Origin: Janthinobacterium fluminis | GTDB lineage: Bacteria; Pseudomonadota; Gammaproteobacteria; Burkholderiales; Burkholderiaceae_D | DNA length: 64,000 nt | NCBI RefSeq assembly: GCF_028595325.1 | Contig: NZ_JAQQXR010000002.1 | Span: 595,676 to 659,675 of the forward strand | Direction of reading: 5' to 3' | Shown here: positions 41,301 to 46,347 of the stretch, one piece after another | How the letters are laid out: every line of letters begins with the position of its first letter | How positions within the stretch are numbered: the stretch's first letter is position 1 | Made by a program: the position numbers and the translations under genes | The notes under the pieces: generated by a model | What the model saw: the letters and a program-made list of their open reading frames with translations, nothing else | What the model was told of the DNA's origin: nothing | Database searches by the model: none

Positions 41301-41980
41301 GCCGCGTCATGACCACTTTCGGCGGCCACATCCTGGGCTGGTCGGGGCAGGGCGACATCAACGCCGGGCGCGGCGCCAAGAGCGGCGTCGTCTACACGCC
41401 GCCGAAGCGCGTCTACGACAACTGGGGCAATGTGGCCCTGTCCTCGGCCGTGCCGAGCACCGGCGCCGGCATCGCCACGCTGGCGCCGATTCCCGAGGTG
41501 CCGGCCGGCGACATCGACCTGATCGCGCCGCTGGGCACCATCGACGCGGGCGAGGCCGGCATCCGCGTCTCCGGCAACGTCAACCTGGCGGCCCAGCAGG
41601 TGCTCAACGCGGCCAACATCCAGGTCAAGGGCCAGTCCGCCGGCATCCCGCTGGCGGCCGTCGTCAACGTCGCCGCGCTGTCGAACGCCAGCGCGGCCGC
41701 CAGCCAGGCGACGGCGGCGGCGCAGGAGGCGACGCAGCGCGAACGGGCCGGCGCCCGCGCCGCGCTGCCGTCGATCTTCTCGGTGCGCGTGCTCGGTTTT
41801 GGCGAAGAGCCGGCGGAGGGCGCGAAAGCGCCGTCGGCGGCGCTGGCGCCGCCGTCCGGCGGCCTGCCTTACGACCGCAAGGGGGTGCTGCAGTTTGTCG
41901 GCGTGGGCCAGGATTTCGCCCCGGCGCAGGTGGCGCGCCTGAGCGAGGAGCAGCGCCGCCAGTTGGCGCAGGACCAGTAA
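29333..41980 (+). CDS. Giant filamentous-haemagglutinin family exoprotein (TpsA)
   Basis: A 4215-aa predicted secreted adhesin-like protein. An extended signal sequence (residues 1-45, cleavage near DVRA|QQ) is followed by a Gln/Ala-rich segment and a two-partner-secretion domain at about 140-260 (SIGQTADKAILNWESFNVGR, VMLVNRNGVVFHGSSQVNTR). The rest is a long right-handed beta-helix of degenerate strand repeats (GGxLxLxAG, ASGxIxV patterns). The end (about 3915-4080: MYGSAGVNTLFGGAIQML, YDNWGNVALSS, APLGTIDAGEAGIRVSG) looks like the DUF3739-type region of large haemagglutinins. No C-terminal toxin or VENN module is seen, so it is probably structural. Two Cys pairs (CAPPAC; CPDAC with CGDEGVC) are unusual. 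No TpsB transporter gene is present in the window. ATG 29333 is chosen because it opens the signal sequence and lies after the predicted promoter. Confidence 0.92.
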   Translation: MNTCGRSGKQRSSIQALDGPFRLAPLAQAVALMLVAGGAMVDVRAQQAFSGAWFAAKGAVQNAAGASGRLPGGQPLPGQAGPLAQQQKAGEQLQRSLNNLNLAARGIAAQQAAQAAARLAATGGPAVPDGLADGGLKVDTNALTAGWINAGAPVQSVAGGKTTVSIGQTADKAILNWESFNVGRDTTVAFVQQKDWALLNKVNDPSARPSQIQGQIKADGTVMLVNRNGVVFHGSSQVNTRNLLVSTAAIGDAQFRDKGLYVDTAGSQPTFSDALGKVEVQAGAQIATAAPKSVTEGGGYVLLMGAEVHNAGAIQTPNGQTVLAAGDSFSIRRGVGSGGNLTSTTRGNEVLANAGGAAGAVANTGLIQAATGDVTLAGRDVVQDGVVLSSTSVNTRGTVHLNGAASVTLGQRARTAILLDGADATALDSQRAGLQTPLNAGAGDIEAAGADRRDQSRIDVASGGTVDFQGGSLTLATGGQLAVSAARRSLLRDGAVVDVSGAVGVKLAMDGNSVKVNIQGNEQRDSPLNRDSKNLNSSDAWVDVRDLVYVPAGTNGYASDRWYTAGGLLEVGGYLGTAGHRIGEWMALGGTVGFAGGDLVTQRGSLINLSGGTLDVQSGAVRQSWLKGADGRLHEVSKASGDLPYTGLYKGYEEVHARWGDKASAHYANPLIAPQSRLENGYTVGRDAGTLLVSTKNAVLEGEVASATFQGERQTQAAQAGLDGYKQSQKAVARGGQLVVGSYTPYFLKNSGVLQHALGADAGTLKHVVLGAGQERVAAGLDLDTALPAERQGRLFLDTEQLNGFQLGAIKIAASGKIEVNARLQTAAGGNITLYGQQVAVEADLTARAGSIELGNVLRQIGSGGVVDLPVNRSAPAGSVSVAGGVALDASGLWSAPGLNQDDGAALPYLNGGRVSLRSGGSVRLAEGSLVDVASGGALLANGKRQGGRGGDVNLHAQAQGGAGTAALVFEGALRGYGVNGGGTLSLQAGKVLIGAAAGAAEADTLALARDFFSKGFSAYEVAGTRGLSVAEGAVVDVDMPVYRFDAGARPSAAPALWTPSLYQDDALKGVLTQRRGASLSLQAGSRLSVPADIATVQASIGKGAVINVDAGQSIEVRSIGQLNVDGTLNAWGGKIKLATLPLLAGTQGVWQPASLGRSILVGEHARLDVAARGQRYGQVRDGGSIVVGGEIDRATGKTTASELFIVVREGAVLDASGAQATLDLPGQGGRVVASNGGSIALASGSGFYLDGALRADAGGKGAAGGTLAVALDALIYDSGAPQQVRRARELVLGQRRGAAADAAASLAYGQARLGADQVKAGGFDNLSLLSKGALSVDGDLALSLGQSLNLYAGAYALADGAAAGSRATLAAPSVRLAGVAVDKLEDGQFSSAVRGGVSRQAPAGLLRVEAANVLDLRDEVGFGTQGAIPALGGGQQQLDRRAFERVELLSQGDIRFLAAAGKGVNTLVSTPADLHLAAAQLYPATGAVATVQAGYVGGNLDYDPARTLSIGRSGAAEPAAPYSAFGNLTLGAAVIEQGGVLRAPLGAIALGTESGGVRTTKALRLLPGSVSSVSGAGLALPYGGTIDGVSWQYDGAQVELLGVGGTGQGNNLRQGLSLISRAVDVRDGAVLDLSGGGALLGAAFVSGRGGSIDARYHPLVQNGANGGFTTPGLASNPVYAIVPGVQVGVAPAGGASEALAGQQVSIGAGVPGLAAGTYTLLPSTYALLPGAFRVEINGKAGAAAAGPAAVMRNGSWSTSGQLSVARTDIADALPSRLIVTPAAVLRSYAQYNETGYADFVRADAARRGVPRAALEADAKTLALRLLPGNAAPLDFEYAGKTRFQAGAGGFGGTFAVIGSSNMAIEVLAGGARASALPNTVSLRANDLNAVGASRLAVGARPWVSYGQGGNYVRFGDYVEAAGTVSLRQGATLSAPEVFLVSGGAAGAIEVEQGAAINTLGRGKAAYDSADGFVYQPSYRSVLAVSNARLQMLAPETDGSSAPGRILVGQCAPPACAGDTALYSEGTIAFATNNAFELRDAVRYGTRHLALAVGGINVGGAEALAAAAARQALPAGLTLNQRIMDRLLRGDTGAGAPALESLSLTAAGSLNFYGDTSLSTLDASGKSVLERLVLTTPAIYGHGGGADVARIQTGTLVWNGAAAAPAGVVAGGAGTGGGSLAIQAQRIEFGYGPYTQPDGVADAARLTLGFASVDLSASERITANHKGSLAVYQRQDGYEAGKGFQYSGGQLNISAPLLTGAAGSVNRIGAGGAIRVTGAPGGAAAPAGAAGEALGAELALSGASIAVDSAVVLPSGKLTLSAKGDLSLGAAARIDVSGRKLTFNDVAKYSWGGEVNLDSRAGNIRQAGGAVIDLSAQHNQGGSLKVVALDAAAGQVALDGSILGAGSGQYDAGGTLLSYKAGAVDIRAQGVGDFAALNRRLNEGGVFGARSFQLKQGDLRIGDELRAGAVNVSLDNGSLTVAGTIAAGGERVGSIRLAGKHGLTIAATGVLDAHGTVLRVDSYGKIIDAPNRAVVELDSGTGQLTLAGGARIDLRHGTAAQPGKGPGRHDGQARGTLELNAPRLDAADPGAGDIAIDAAGSLAIQGARAIAVNGVARYTDAAPGAAPAAGGRPYQFIDKDYLDRKHAESGRFINNALDNAGLMKGKLAGLNNAAYADVFHLRPGVAIVTEGDLVVSGDLDLSGYRYAGVNPHAQPGAARGSGEVGSLTLRAGGNLSVYGSINDGFAPPPPTPDDAGWVLTPGRQAFGADVVVPGAGVVLAGGSLFPSGKTLNYALPIQAATLLRGTVLPVQGALAAPLELPANTVLRAAVRDGAGKVVYAAGTLIERAVTLPEGTLLDAGTLLPNPAALAALRWPAGVPLPSLGGAAAAEGGVLLAGDLPLEVGALIPSQTEVRLPGGALSVPLRHLNGARQGSNWAVAAMLPEGSQSWSLRLVSGADTQAADPRALKPALYGDLTLADNHYALYKTYQKIIGPSTPDQWVGAWYWSEGATGPGRVPGTPVPAGEQANCPDACTSVNYVWGPVGADLGFEVGKPVTAEWEGFCGDEGVCILVGQFIPGKPGVETDGPLRQVSPISQHFSVLRTGTGDLDLIAAGNIAMQSPFGLYTAGTSTASLGGAAFDRPRGLAGDGKTVLGAGGKDYEGLVDEAPGSQYAAWYPDHGGNVLVRAGASLTGDILSPALLAAPENGRIQRAGANLGNWLWRQGTGATAGVTPQPTSWWINFGTYIKEAGGANIYYQDKEKIDQLPMLVGFTGIATLGGGNLSVEVGGDAGMLSRRGDPAVGAAPRSQGLVLAVAGSGRVTPDGQLLLTGGGDLDVRVGGALNPGLEARAINYHRTGEGGAAAYGVQNLNLNGVLANLRGALQLQTGSLGGVALNYGARALSNDLKEERAYDPFKSTLGTASGGMTLMLGDAAARLNTRGDLVLAGAGDPGRVPTENTQGFSYGGKNYGDGANGWFSLWTERTAIDLLAAGGSLAPSVQAGALGTGGSATPQAGDNYSPTDGRFLLPSQLRAVAANGSIFLGRSALGQNGPYNTAYSLLTAPSANASLELLAGDSIYASGYAVSQSGADPAALPTPFKPAFIGVDRTKGDRPIIVSNLSGDGVAPGGLRFPLFAFGPDSASGAAAGTAGPARFYAAQGDIVGLRSGEVLHFSGGHRIGQRWYEGAGPVWMTAGRDIVNSGTPLDQPTSLPSVLGYALNGVDGGGASSGNLFVHRRAGDVSLVSAGRDILFSSFQVAGPGTLELTAGRNIRMDDRAAVSSIGAVVAGDGRPGADIVMQAGVGAAGPAYAAFAARYLDPLNRLQDGLPLAGQAGKVAKTYEAELAAWLGQRYAFAAATPAAAAGFFGALPAEQQRIFLRQVYFAELKAGGREYNEAGGVRFGSYLRGRNAIAALFPAGAAAAPGGDITMYGSAGVNTLFGGAIQMLTPGGQQVFGAEGEAPKAVAGVIPGVITQGAGNVELYARDSILLGQSRVMTTFGGHILGWSGQGDINAGRGAKSGVVYTPPKRVYDNWGNVALSSAVPSTGAGIATLAPIPEVPAGDIDLIAPLGTIDAGEAGIRVSGNVNLAAQQVLNAANIQVKGQSAGIPLAAVVNVAALSNASAAASQATAAAQEATQRERAGARAALPSIFSVRVLGFGEEPAEGAKAPSAALAPPSGGLPYDRKGVLQFVGVGQDFAPAQVARLSEEQRRQLAQDQ

Positions 41981-42027
41981 GGCCGGCGCGCCGGGCCTGG
42001 GTGTCGATGTCATATGGAGGCAAAGCC

Positions 42028-42645
42028 ATGAGTAAGCGTTTCCCCACCGCGCCGCGCGACGCGGGCCAGCACGGCGTCGCGCTGCGCGACTGCCTGCTGG
42101 CGAACTACGAGCGCCTGCACCGGCGCCTGTTGCGCTACCTCGGCTGTCCCGAGCAGGCCCGCGACAGCTTGCACGACGCCTGGCTGCGCCTGGGCGAGGC
42201 GGCCTTGCCGGCCGCCGTGCAAAGCCCGGAAGCCTATGTGTACCGGGTGGCGTGCAATCTGGCGATGGACCAGTTGCGCCAGCGCCGTGCCGGGCAGTAC
42301 GTGGGCGAGGCCGAGGCCGAGCTCGACGTGCTGGCCGACGCCGCGCCGGGGCCGGAGGGCATCGCCGAAGTGCGCTCCGAGCTGGCGGCGCTGGGGCGGG
42401 CGCTGGAGCGCCTGCCGCGGCGCCACCAGGACGTGCTGCTGAGTTTGCGGCTGAATGAATTGACGCGCCAGCAAGTGGCGGCGCGCCACGGCATTTCCCT
42501 GCGCAGCGTCGACACGGTGCTGCGCCAGGCGCTGGACCATTGCGCCGAGCACACCGGCTGGCGGGTCGGCGGCGGCGTCGCCGCGCCGCGCCGCCCCCTG
42601 GCGCGGGCGGCCGGGTGGCCGCGCCAGGCCGCGCTGCCTGCCTGA
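42028..42645 (+). CDS. Second FecI-like ECF sigma factor
   Basis: A 205-aa ECF sigma70. Region 2 is at about 25-90 (YERLHRRLLRYLGCPEQARD, later SPEAYVYRVACNLAMDQLRQ). Region 4 is at about 125-175 (LERLPRRHQDVLLSLRLNEL, then VAARHGISLRSVDTVLRQAL), followed by a basic tail. ATG 42028 has GGAGG 7 bases upstream. It begins 47 bases after the exoprotein stop, so it may be read through from that gene. No anti-sigma gene follows: the next 600 bp have no confident gene. It belongs to the same broad group as the sigma factor at 27542 but is not a near copy. Confidence 0.9.
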   Translation: MSKRFPTAPRDAGQHGVALRDCLLANYERLHRRLLRYLGCPEQARDSLHDAWLRLGEAALPAAVQSPEAYVYRVACNLAMDQLRQRRAGQYVGEAEAELDVLADAAPGPEGIAEVRSELAALGRALERLPRRHQDVLLSLRLNELTRQQVAARHGISLRSVDTVLRQALDHCAEHTGWRVGGGVAAPRRPLARAAGWPRQAALPA

Positions 42646-43257
42646 CATGCCGGCGGCGCCCGCCGCCTTCGCCCATCCCTCTCCATCCTCCCCTCGCAAT
42701 TCCCTGATTGGCGCGAAAAGCGCTTGAATCCGCGCCGCCGTCCGGGCGCGCCGCCGCGCATGGCGGCGCCGGCGCCACACATCCCATCCGACCCCGGCGC
42801 ACGATTGAAACTACAGTTACAGTAGGGAGTTAATTTATGTATAAAATGCAGTGCATGGCAAGTTGGCGGGCGGCAGCATTCAATGTTGCCGATCAAGGAA
42901 ACGAGCTGATCCGCTTTACCTGCCGCCCAGCGCTTGCTACGGGGGTATTGTTGCAAAAATCGTGCAAGTTTCTCGCTGGGCAATGCCGAATGCCACTAAA
43001 ATATCGACGAATGTAATACTGGCGTAATAAAGTGTCTTGCAAGCTTGTGGGGTTGCAATAAAAACATTAAAATTACATTACCATTGAATCAAAAGCGAAA
43101 TATACTGAATATAGATCGCGGTTGGTCGCGCATTTTTTATATATTAAACGCAACACTACATGACAGAAAGTGTTATGCAGCGTTAATAAATGGTACTATT
43201 GGGAAATATTGCTGTTTTAATAGTGAGACATGCGCGTAGCATTTGTAAAGGAAGAAA
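42646..43257. other. 612-bp gap, AT-rich in its second half
   Basis: No confident gene. The first ~130 bp are GC-rich. From about 42800 the base composition drops sharply, unlike the surrounding 70% GC genes. It contains a near-palindromic CTACAGTTACAGTAG (42811-42825) and a possible 59-aa reading frame. The right end must hold the promoter and Shine-Dalgarno (AAGGAAG) for the gene at 43258. Confidence 0.7.
42837..43016 (+). CDS. Possible small ORF, unknown
   Basis: A 59-codon frame starting ATG TAT AAA ATG, with a good Shine-Dalgarno (AGGGAG about 8 bases upstream). The product (MYKMQCMASWRAAAFNVADQ...) has no recognisable signal peptide or domain, and its codon use is AT-rich compared with neighbours. 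It may be spurious. Confidence 0.25.
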   Translation: MYKMQCMASWRAAAFNVADQGNELIRFTCRPALATGVLLQKSCKFLAGQCRMPLKYRRM

Positions 43258-43611
43258 ATGCGAACTGCATTTGAAGCGTGGGCGCAGCGTGATGGTCACA
43301 TTGTGCGACGCCGGGAAGATAAACCCGAAGAGTATCTGATATTCGAAACGCAACGCCGCTGGGTAATCTGGCAGGCGGCGCTGACGCACGGCAAGACGGC
43401 CGGTAAAACGACCAAGGCCGCGCGGGCCAGCGCGACGCGCACGGCCGACATCTCGTCGGACGAGGCGGCCGTGCGTAACAAGGTGCTCAATGAGGTGCTG
43501 GACGCCTTCACCGATCTCGACGGAGCCGCCGGCATGGAAGGCATCCTGAAAGTCATCCAGGGCTTGAAGAAGAAGCAAAAGGCGCTGGCGGACGATAACA
43601 GCGATGCGTGA
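43258..43611 (+). CDS. Hypothetical protein
   Basis: A 117-aa soluble protein with no recognised domain. The N-terminal half is Trp/Arg-rich (MRTAFEAWAQRDGHIVRRRE, later ETQRRWVIWQAALTHGK), the middle is Ala/Thr-rich, and the C-terminus is a helical, Lys-rich stretch (VIQGLKKKQKALADD). A strong Shine-Dalgarno (AAGGAAG) precedes the ATG and coding-like third-position GC is present, so it is likely real. The DUF1653 gene follows 26 bases later on the same strand and may be cotranscribed. Confidence 0.7.
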   Translation: MRTAFEAWAQRDGHIVRRREDKPEEYLIFETQRRWVIWQAALTHGKTAGKTTKAARASATRTADISSDEAAVRNKVLNEVLDAFTDLDGAAGMEGILKVIQGLKKKQKALADDNSDA

Positions 43612-43637
43612 ATGCCACAGGCTGAGGGGACGGCGCC

Positions 43638-43826
43638 ATGCGCTACCGGCACTATAAGGGCGGGGTCTACGAACTCGTCTGCGAAGCCACCCAGGAATCG
43701 GACCTGACGCCGATGATCGTCTACCGGGCCGCCGACGGTTCCATCTGGACCCGGCCGAAGGATGTGTTCTTTCAGCTGATCGAGGTCGACGGGGTCGTCG
43801 TCCAGCGCTTTTCGCCGATTAACTGA
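43638..43826 (+). CDS. DUF1653 domain protein
   Basis: A 62-aa single-domain protein (YRHYKGGVYELVCEATQESD, later VYRAADGSIWTRPKDVFF). This is the typical DUF1653 pattern of Tyr-Lys-Gly start, acidic middle and Trp-x-Arg-Pro end. Such proteins are small, cytosolic and of unknown function; the family length of about 60-75 aa is matched. It lies between a hypothetical gene and creA. Confidence 0.88.
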   Translation: MRYRHYKGGVYELVCEATQESDLTPMIVYRAADGSIWTRPKDVFFQLIEVDGVVVQRFSPIN

Positions 43827-43850
43827 TCGGCCCACATGACAAGGATTTGT

Positions 43851-44324
43851 ATGCGCGTAGTGCAAGCGGTATGCTCGGCGGTGTTGTTGGCCGGCGCCGG
43901 CCTGGCCGCGGCCGAAACGGTCGGCGCGGTCGACACGGCCTTCAAGTTGATCGGCCCCGACCATAAAGTGGTCGTCGAAGTGTTCGACGATCCCCGCGTC
44001 GGCGGCGTCAGCTGCTATTTGTCGCGCGCCAAGACGGGCGGCATCAAGGGCGCCATCGGCCTGGCCGAGGACAAGGCGGAATCGTCGGTGGCCTGCCGCC
44101 AGGTGGGCGCGCTGCAATTCAAGGAAAAGCTGCCGAGGCAGGAGGAGGTGTTCTCCGAGCGCGCCTCCGTGTTCTTCAAGCACGTGCGGGTGGTGCGCAT
44201 GGTCGACGCCAAGCGCAACGCGCTGGTCTACCTCGTGTATTCCGACCGCTTGATCGACGGCAGCCCGAAAAACAGCGTGACCGCCGTGCCCGTGCCGGCC
44301 AACCAGCCGGTGCCGCTGCGCTAG
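43851..44324 (+). CDS. creA: CreA family protein
   Basis: A 157-aa periplasmic protein of unknown activity. After a signal peptide (RVVQAVCSAVLLAGAGLAAA) come the conserved FDDPRVGGVSCYLSRAKTGG and SSVACRQVGALQFKE, with two Cys probably forming a disulfide. Then come RVVRMVDAKRNALVYLVYSD and the typical DGSPKNSVTAVPV end. The ATG at 43851 is preferred over the in-frame ATG at 43836 because it opens the signal peptide and has AAGG 8 bases upstream. Confidence 0.92.
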   Translation: MRVVQAVCSAVLLAGAGLAAAETVGAVDTAFKLIGPDHKVVVEVFDDPRVGGVSCYLSRAKTGGIKGAIGLAEDKAESSVACRQVGALQFKEKLPRQEEVFSERASVFFKHVRVVRMVDAKRNALVYLVYSDRLIDGSPKNSVTAVPVPANQPVPLR

Positions 44325-44342
44325 CGGCGCCGCGCCCTGCCC

Positions 44343-44777
44343 ATGTTGCGCCGCGCCGCATTCGCAAGCCTGGTCCTGCTCGGCGGCTGCGCCACGCTGG
44401 GCGAATCGAACCAGCAGATGGTGCTGGTGCAAACCATCCAGGACAACCGCCCTCTGCTTGGCGCCGGCTGCATCCTCGCCAACAACGTCGGCAAGTGGTT
44501 CGTCACCACGCCGGGGCGCGTGACGATACAGAAAAGTCCGGGGCCGCTGCGGGTCGACTGCCGCAAGGACGGCGCCGGCCGGGCCGACGAGCAAATCGCC
44601 TCGAAGGTCAACGCCAATCTGTGGGGTAACATCATCCTGACGCTGGGCGTCGGCTATCTGGTCGACCGCAACACCGGCGCCGGCTACGACTACCCGTCCA
44701 CGCTGACCATCGAAATGAAAAAAACCGGCGCGGCGGGCTCCTTCGAGACCCCGCCGGCCGGTTCTATCGTCTACTGA
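44343..44777 (+). CDS. Putative lipoprotein
   Basis: A 144-aa protein with signal peptide and lipobox (LRRAAFASLVLLGGCATLG, lipidated Cys about 16). The mature part includes a Cys-containing region (LLGAGCILANNVGKWFVTTP, later LRVDCRKDG), a short hydrophobic GNIILTLGVGYLVDR stretch that could dip into a membrane, and a YDYPSTLTIEM end. This is a common small outer-membrane lipoprotein type with no known role. It converges on pepA with 9 bases between stops and follows creA by 18 bases, so it is likely cotranscribed with creA. Confidence 0.82.
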   Translation: MLRRAAFASLVLLGGCATLGESNQQMVLVQTIQDNRPLLGAGCILANNVGKWFVTTPGRVTIQKSPGPLRVDCRKDGAGRADEQIASKVNANLWGNIILTLGVGYLVDRNTGAGYDYPSTLTIEMKKTGAAGSFETPPAGSIVY

Positions 44778-44786
44778 GGACGGCGC

Positions 44787-46280
44787 TTACACGCGGCCGA
44801 TCAGGAAGTTCGCCAGCAAAGGCACCGGACGGCCGGTCGCGCCTTTCGCCGCACCCGATTTCCACGCCGTGCCGGCGATGTCCAGATGGGCCCAGGTGTA
44901 CTTCTTGGTGAAGTTTTCCAGGAAGGCCGCCGCCGTCACCGAACCGCCGCCCGGCGTGCCGATGTTGGCCAGGTCGGCGAAGTTCGACTTCAGCTGTTCA
45001 TTGTAGGCTTCCTCGATCGGCATGCGCCACGCGGTGTCGCTGGCTTTCTTGCCGGCCGCCAGCAGTTCCTCGGCCAGCTTGTCGTGGGCCGCGTCGCTGC
45101 GGGTGAACAGGCCGCTGTTGTGGTGGCCCAGCGCGATCACGCAGGCGCCCGTCAGCGTGGCGATGTCGACCACGGCGGCCGGATTGAAGCGCTCGGCGTA
45201 GGTCAGCGCGTCGCACAGCACCAGGCGGCCTTCGGCGTCGGTGTTGAGCACTTCGATGGTCAGGCCGTTCATCGAGGTGACGATGTCGCCCGGCTTGGTG
45301 GCGCGGCCCGACGGCATGTTTTCGCAGGCGGCGACGATGCCGACGACGTTCAGCTTCAAGTTCATTTCGCCGATGGCGCGGAAGGTGCCCAGCACCGAGG
45401 CGGCGCCGCACATATCGTATTTCATCTCGTCCATGCCGGGACCGGCCTTGATCGAGATGCCGCCCGTGTCGAAGGTGATGCCCTTGCCGACCAGCACCAC
45501 CGGCGCGTCCTTGGCCTTGCCGCCCATGTGCTTGAGGACGATGAACTTCGGCGCCTCGTCGCTGCCGCTGGTGACGGACAGGAAGCTGCCCATCTTCAGC
45601 GCTTCGAGCTGTTTGCGGTCCAGCACCTCGACGTCGAACTTGTAATCCTTGGCCAGTTTCTTGGCCGTGTTGGCCAGGTGGGTGGGCGTGCAGATGTTGG
45701 CGGGCAGGTCGCCCAGGTTGCGCGTCAGGGCGACGCCGTTGCCGATGGCGATGGCCTGCGCCAGCGCGGCCTTGGTGGCGACGCTCGACGGCACGGCCAG
45801 GGCGATCTTCTTGACGCCGGCGGGCGCCGGGTCGCGCTTGCTTTTCTGCGTGTCGCCGCGGTATTCGCTCTCCAGCGCGGCTTGCACCACACAATGGATG
45901 GCCCAATTCACATCGCGCTCTTTCACTTCCGTCATCGGTAATGCGATAATGGCGTCGCTGGCGCCCAGCGAACCGAAGGCTTTGAGCGCCGCTTGCACGC
46001 CGGTGGCGAAACTCTTTTCGCTGATCGCCTCGTCGCTGCCCAGGCCGACCAGCAGCACGCGCTCGGCGTTGGCGCCGTTCACGCCGCGCAGCAGCAGGGT
46101 GGTGCCGGCCTTGCCGGTGATGTCGCCGGACTTCAGCGCAGCCGTAATGTCACCGCCGCCGTCGAGGGCCTTGGCGGCCGCCGACAGTTTTTTGTTTTCA
46201 AATACCGCAACCGCGACGCAGCCCGTTTTGGCCGTGGCGACGGTGTTCTTTGTGTCGAATGCTTTTATGCTAAAGTCCAT
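44787..46280 (-). CDS. pepA: Leucyl aminopeptidase (PepA, M17 family)
   Basis: A 497-aa cytosolic metallo-exopeptidase that forms hexamers with two divalent metals per active site. The N-terminal macro-like domain is normal. The catalytic domain carries [17 protein letters not shown], the [13 protein letters not shown] metal/catalytic region, the signature [10 protein letters not shown] and a late [10 protein letters not shown]. It is divergent from lptF across a 67-bp promoter region, a common pairing in betaproteobacteria. In E. coli PepA also binds DNA; nothing here tests that. Confidence 0.97.
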   Translation of the reverse strand: MDFSIKAFDTKNTVATAKTGCVAVAVFENKKLSAAAKALDGGGDITAALKSGDITGKAGTTLLLRGVNGANAERVLLVGLGSDEAISEKSFATGVQAALKAFGSLGASDAIIALPMTEVKERDVNWAIHCVVQAALESEYRGDTQKSKRDPAPAGVKKIALAVPSSVATKAALAQAIAIGNGVALTRNLGDLPANICTPTHLANTAKKLAKDYKFDVEVLDRKQLEALKMGSFLSVTSGSDEAPKFIVLKHMGGKAKDAPVVLVGKGITFDTGGISIKAGPGMDEMKYDMCGAASVLGTFRAIGEMNLKLNVVGIVAACENMPSGRATKPGDIVTSMNGLTIEVLNTDAEGRLVLCDALTYAERFNPAAVVDIATLTGACVIALGHHNSGLFTRSDAAHDKLAEELLAAGKKASDTAWRMPIEEAYNEQLKSNFADLANIGTPGGGSVTAAAFLENFTKKYTWAHLDIAGTAWKSGAAKGATGRPVPLLANFLIGRV

Positions 46281-46347
46281 TTGCTTCTCCGTTTTCTATG
46301 CTTAGTAACATATTACTTAACTTTCCGACCCGAATTATAGACTTCGA

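Noticed and set aside
41500..41980. Possible C-terminal contact-dependent toxin module in the exoprotein
   Set aside because: No VENN-type motif, no nuclease or other toxin-like domain, and no immunity-sized gene follows; the next gene is a sigma factor.
33503..42802. Very long open frame (over 3000 codons) on the minus strand opposite the exoprotein gene
   Set aside because: It is antisense to a gene with clear TPS and beta-helix features; its product is Arg/Gln/Ala-rich without domains, the usual artefact of high-GC DNA with strong codon bias.
43045..43239. 64-codon frame in the AT-rich gap
   Set aside because: No convincing Shine-Dalgarno, no domain and atypical composition; likely chance.
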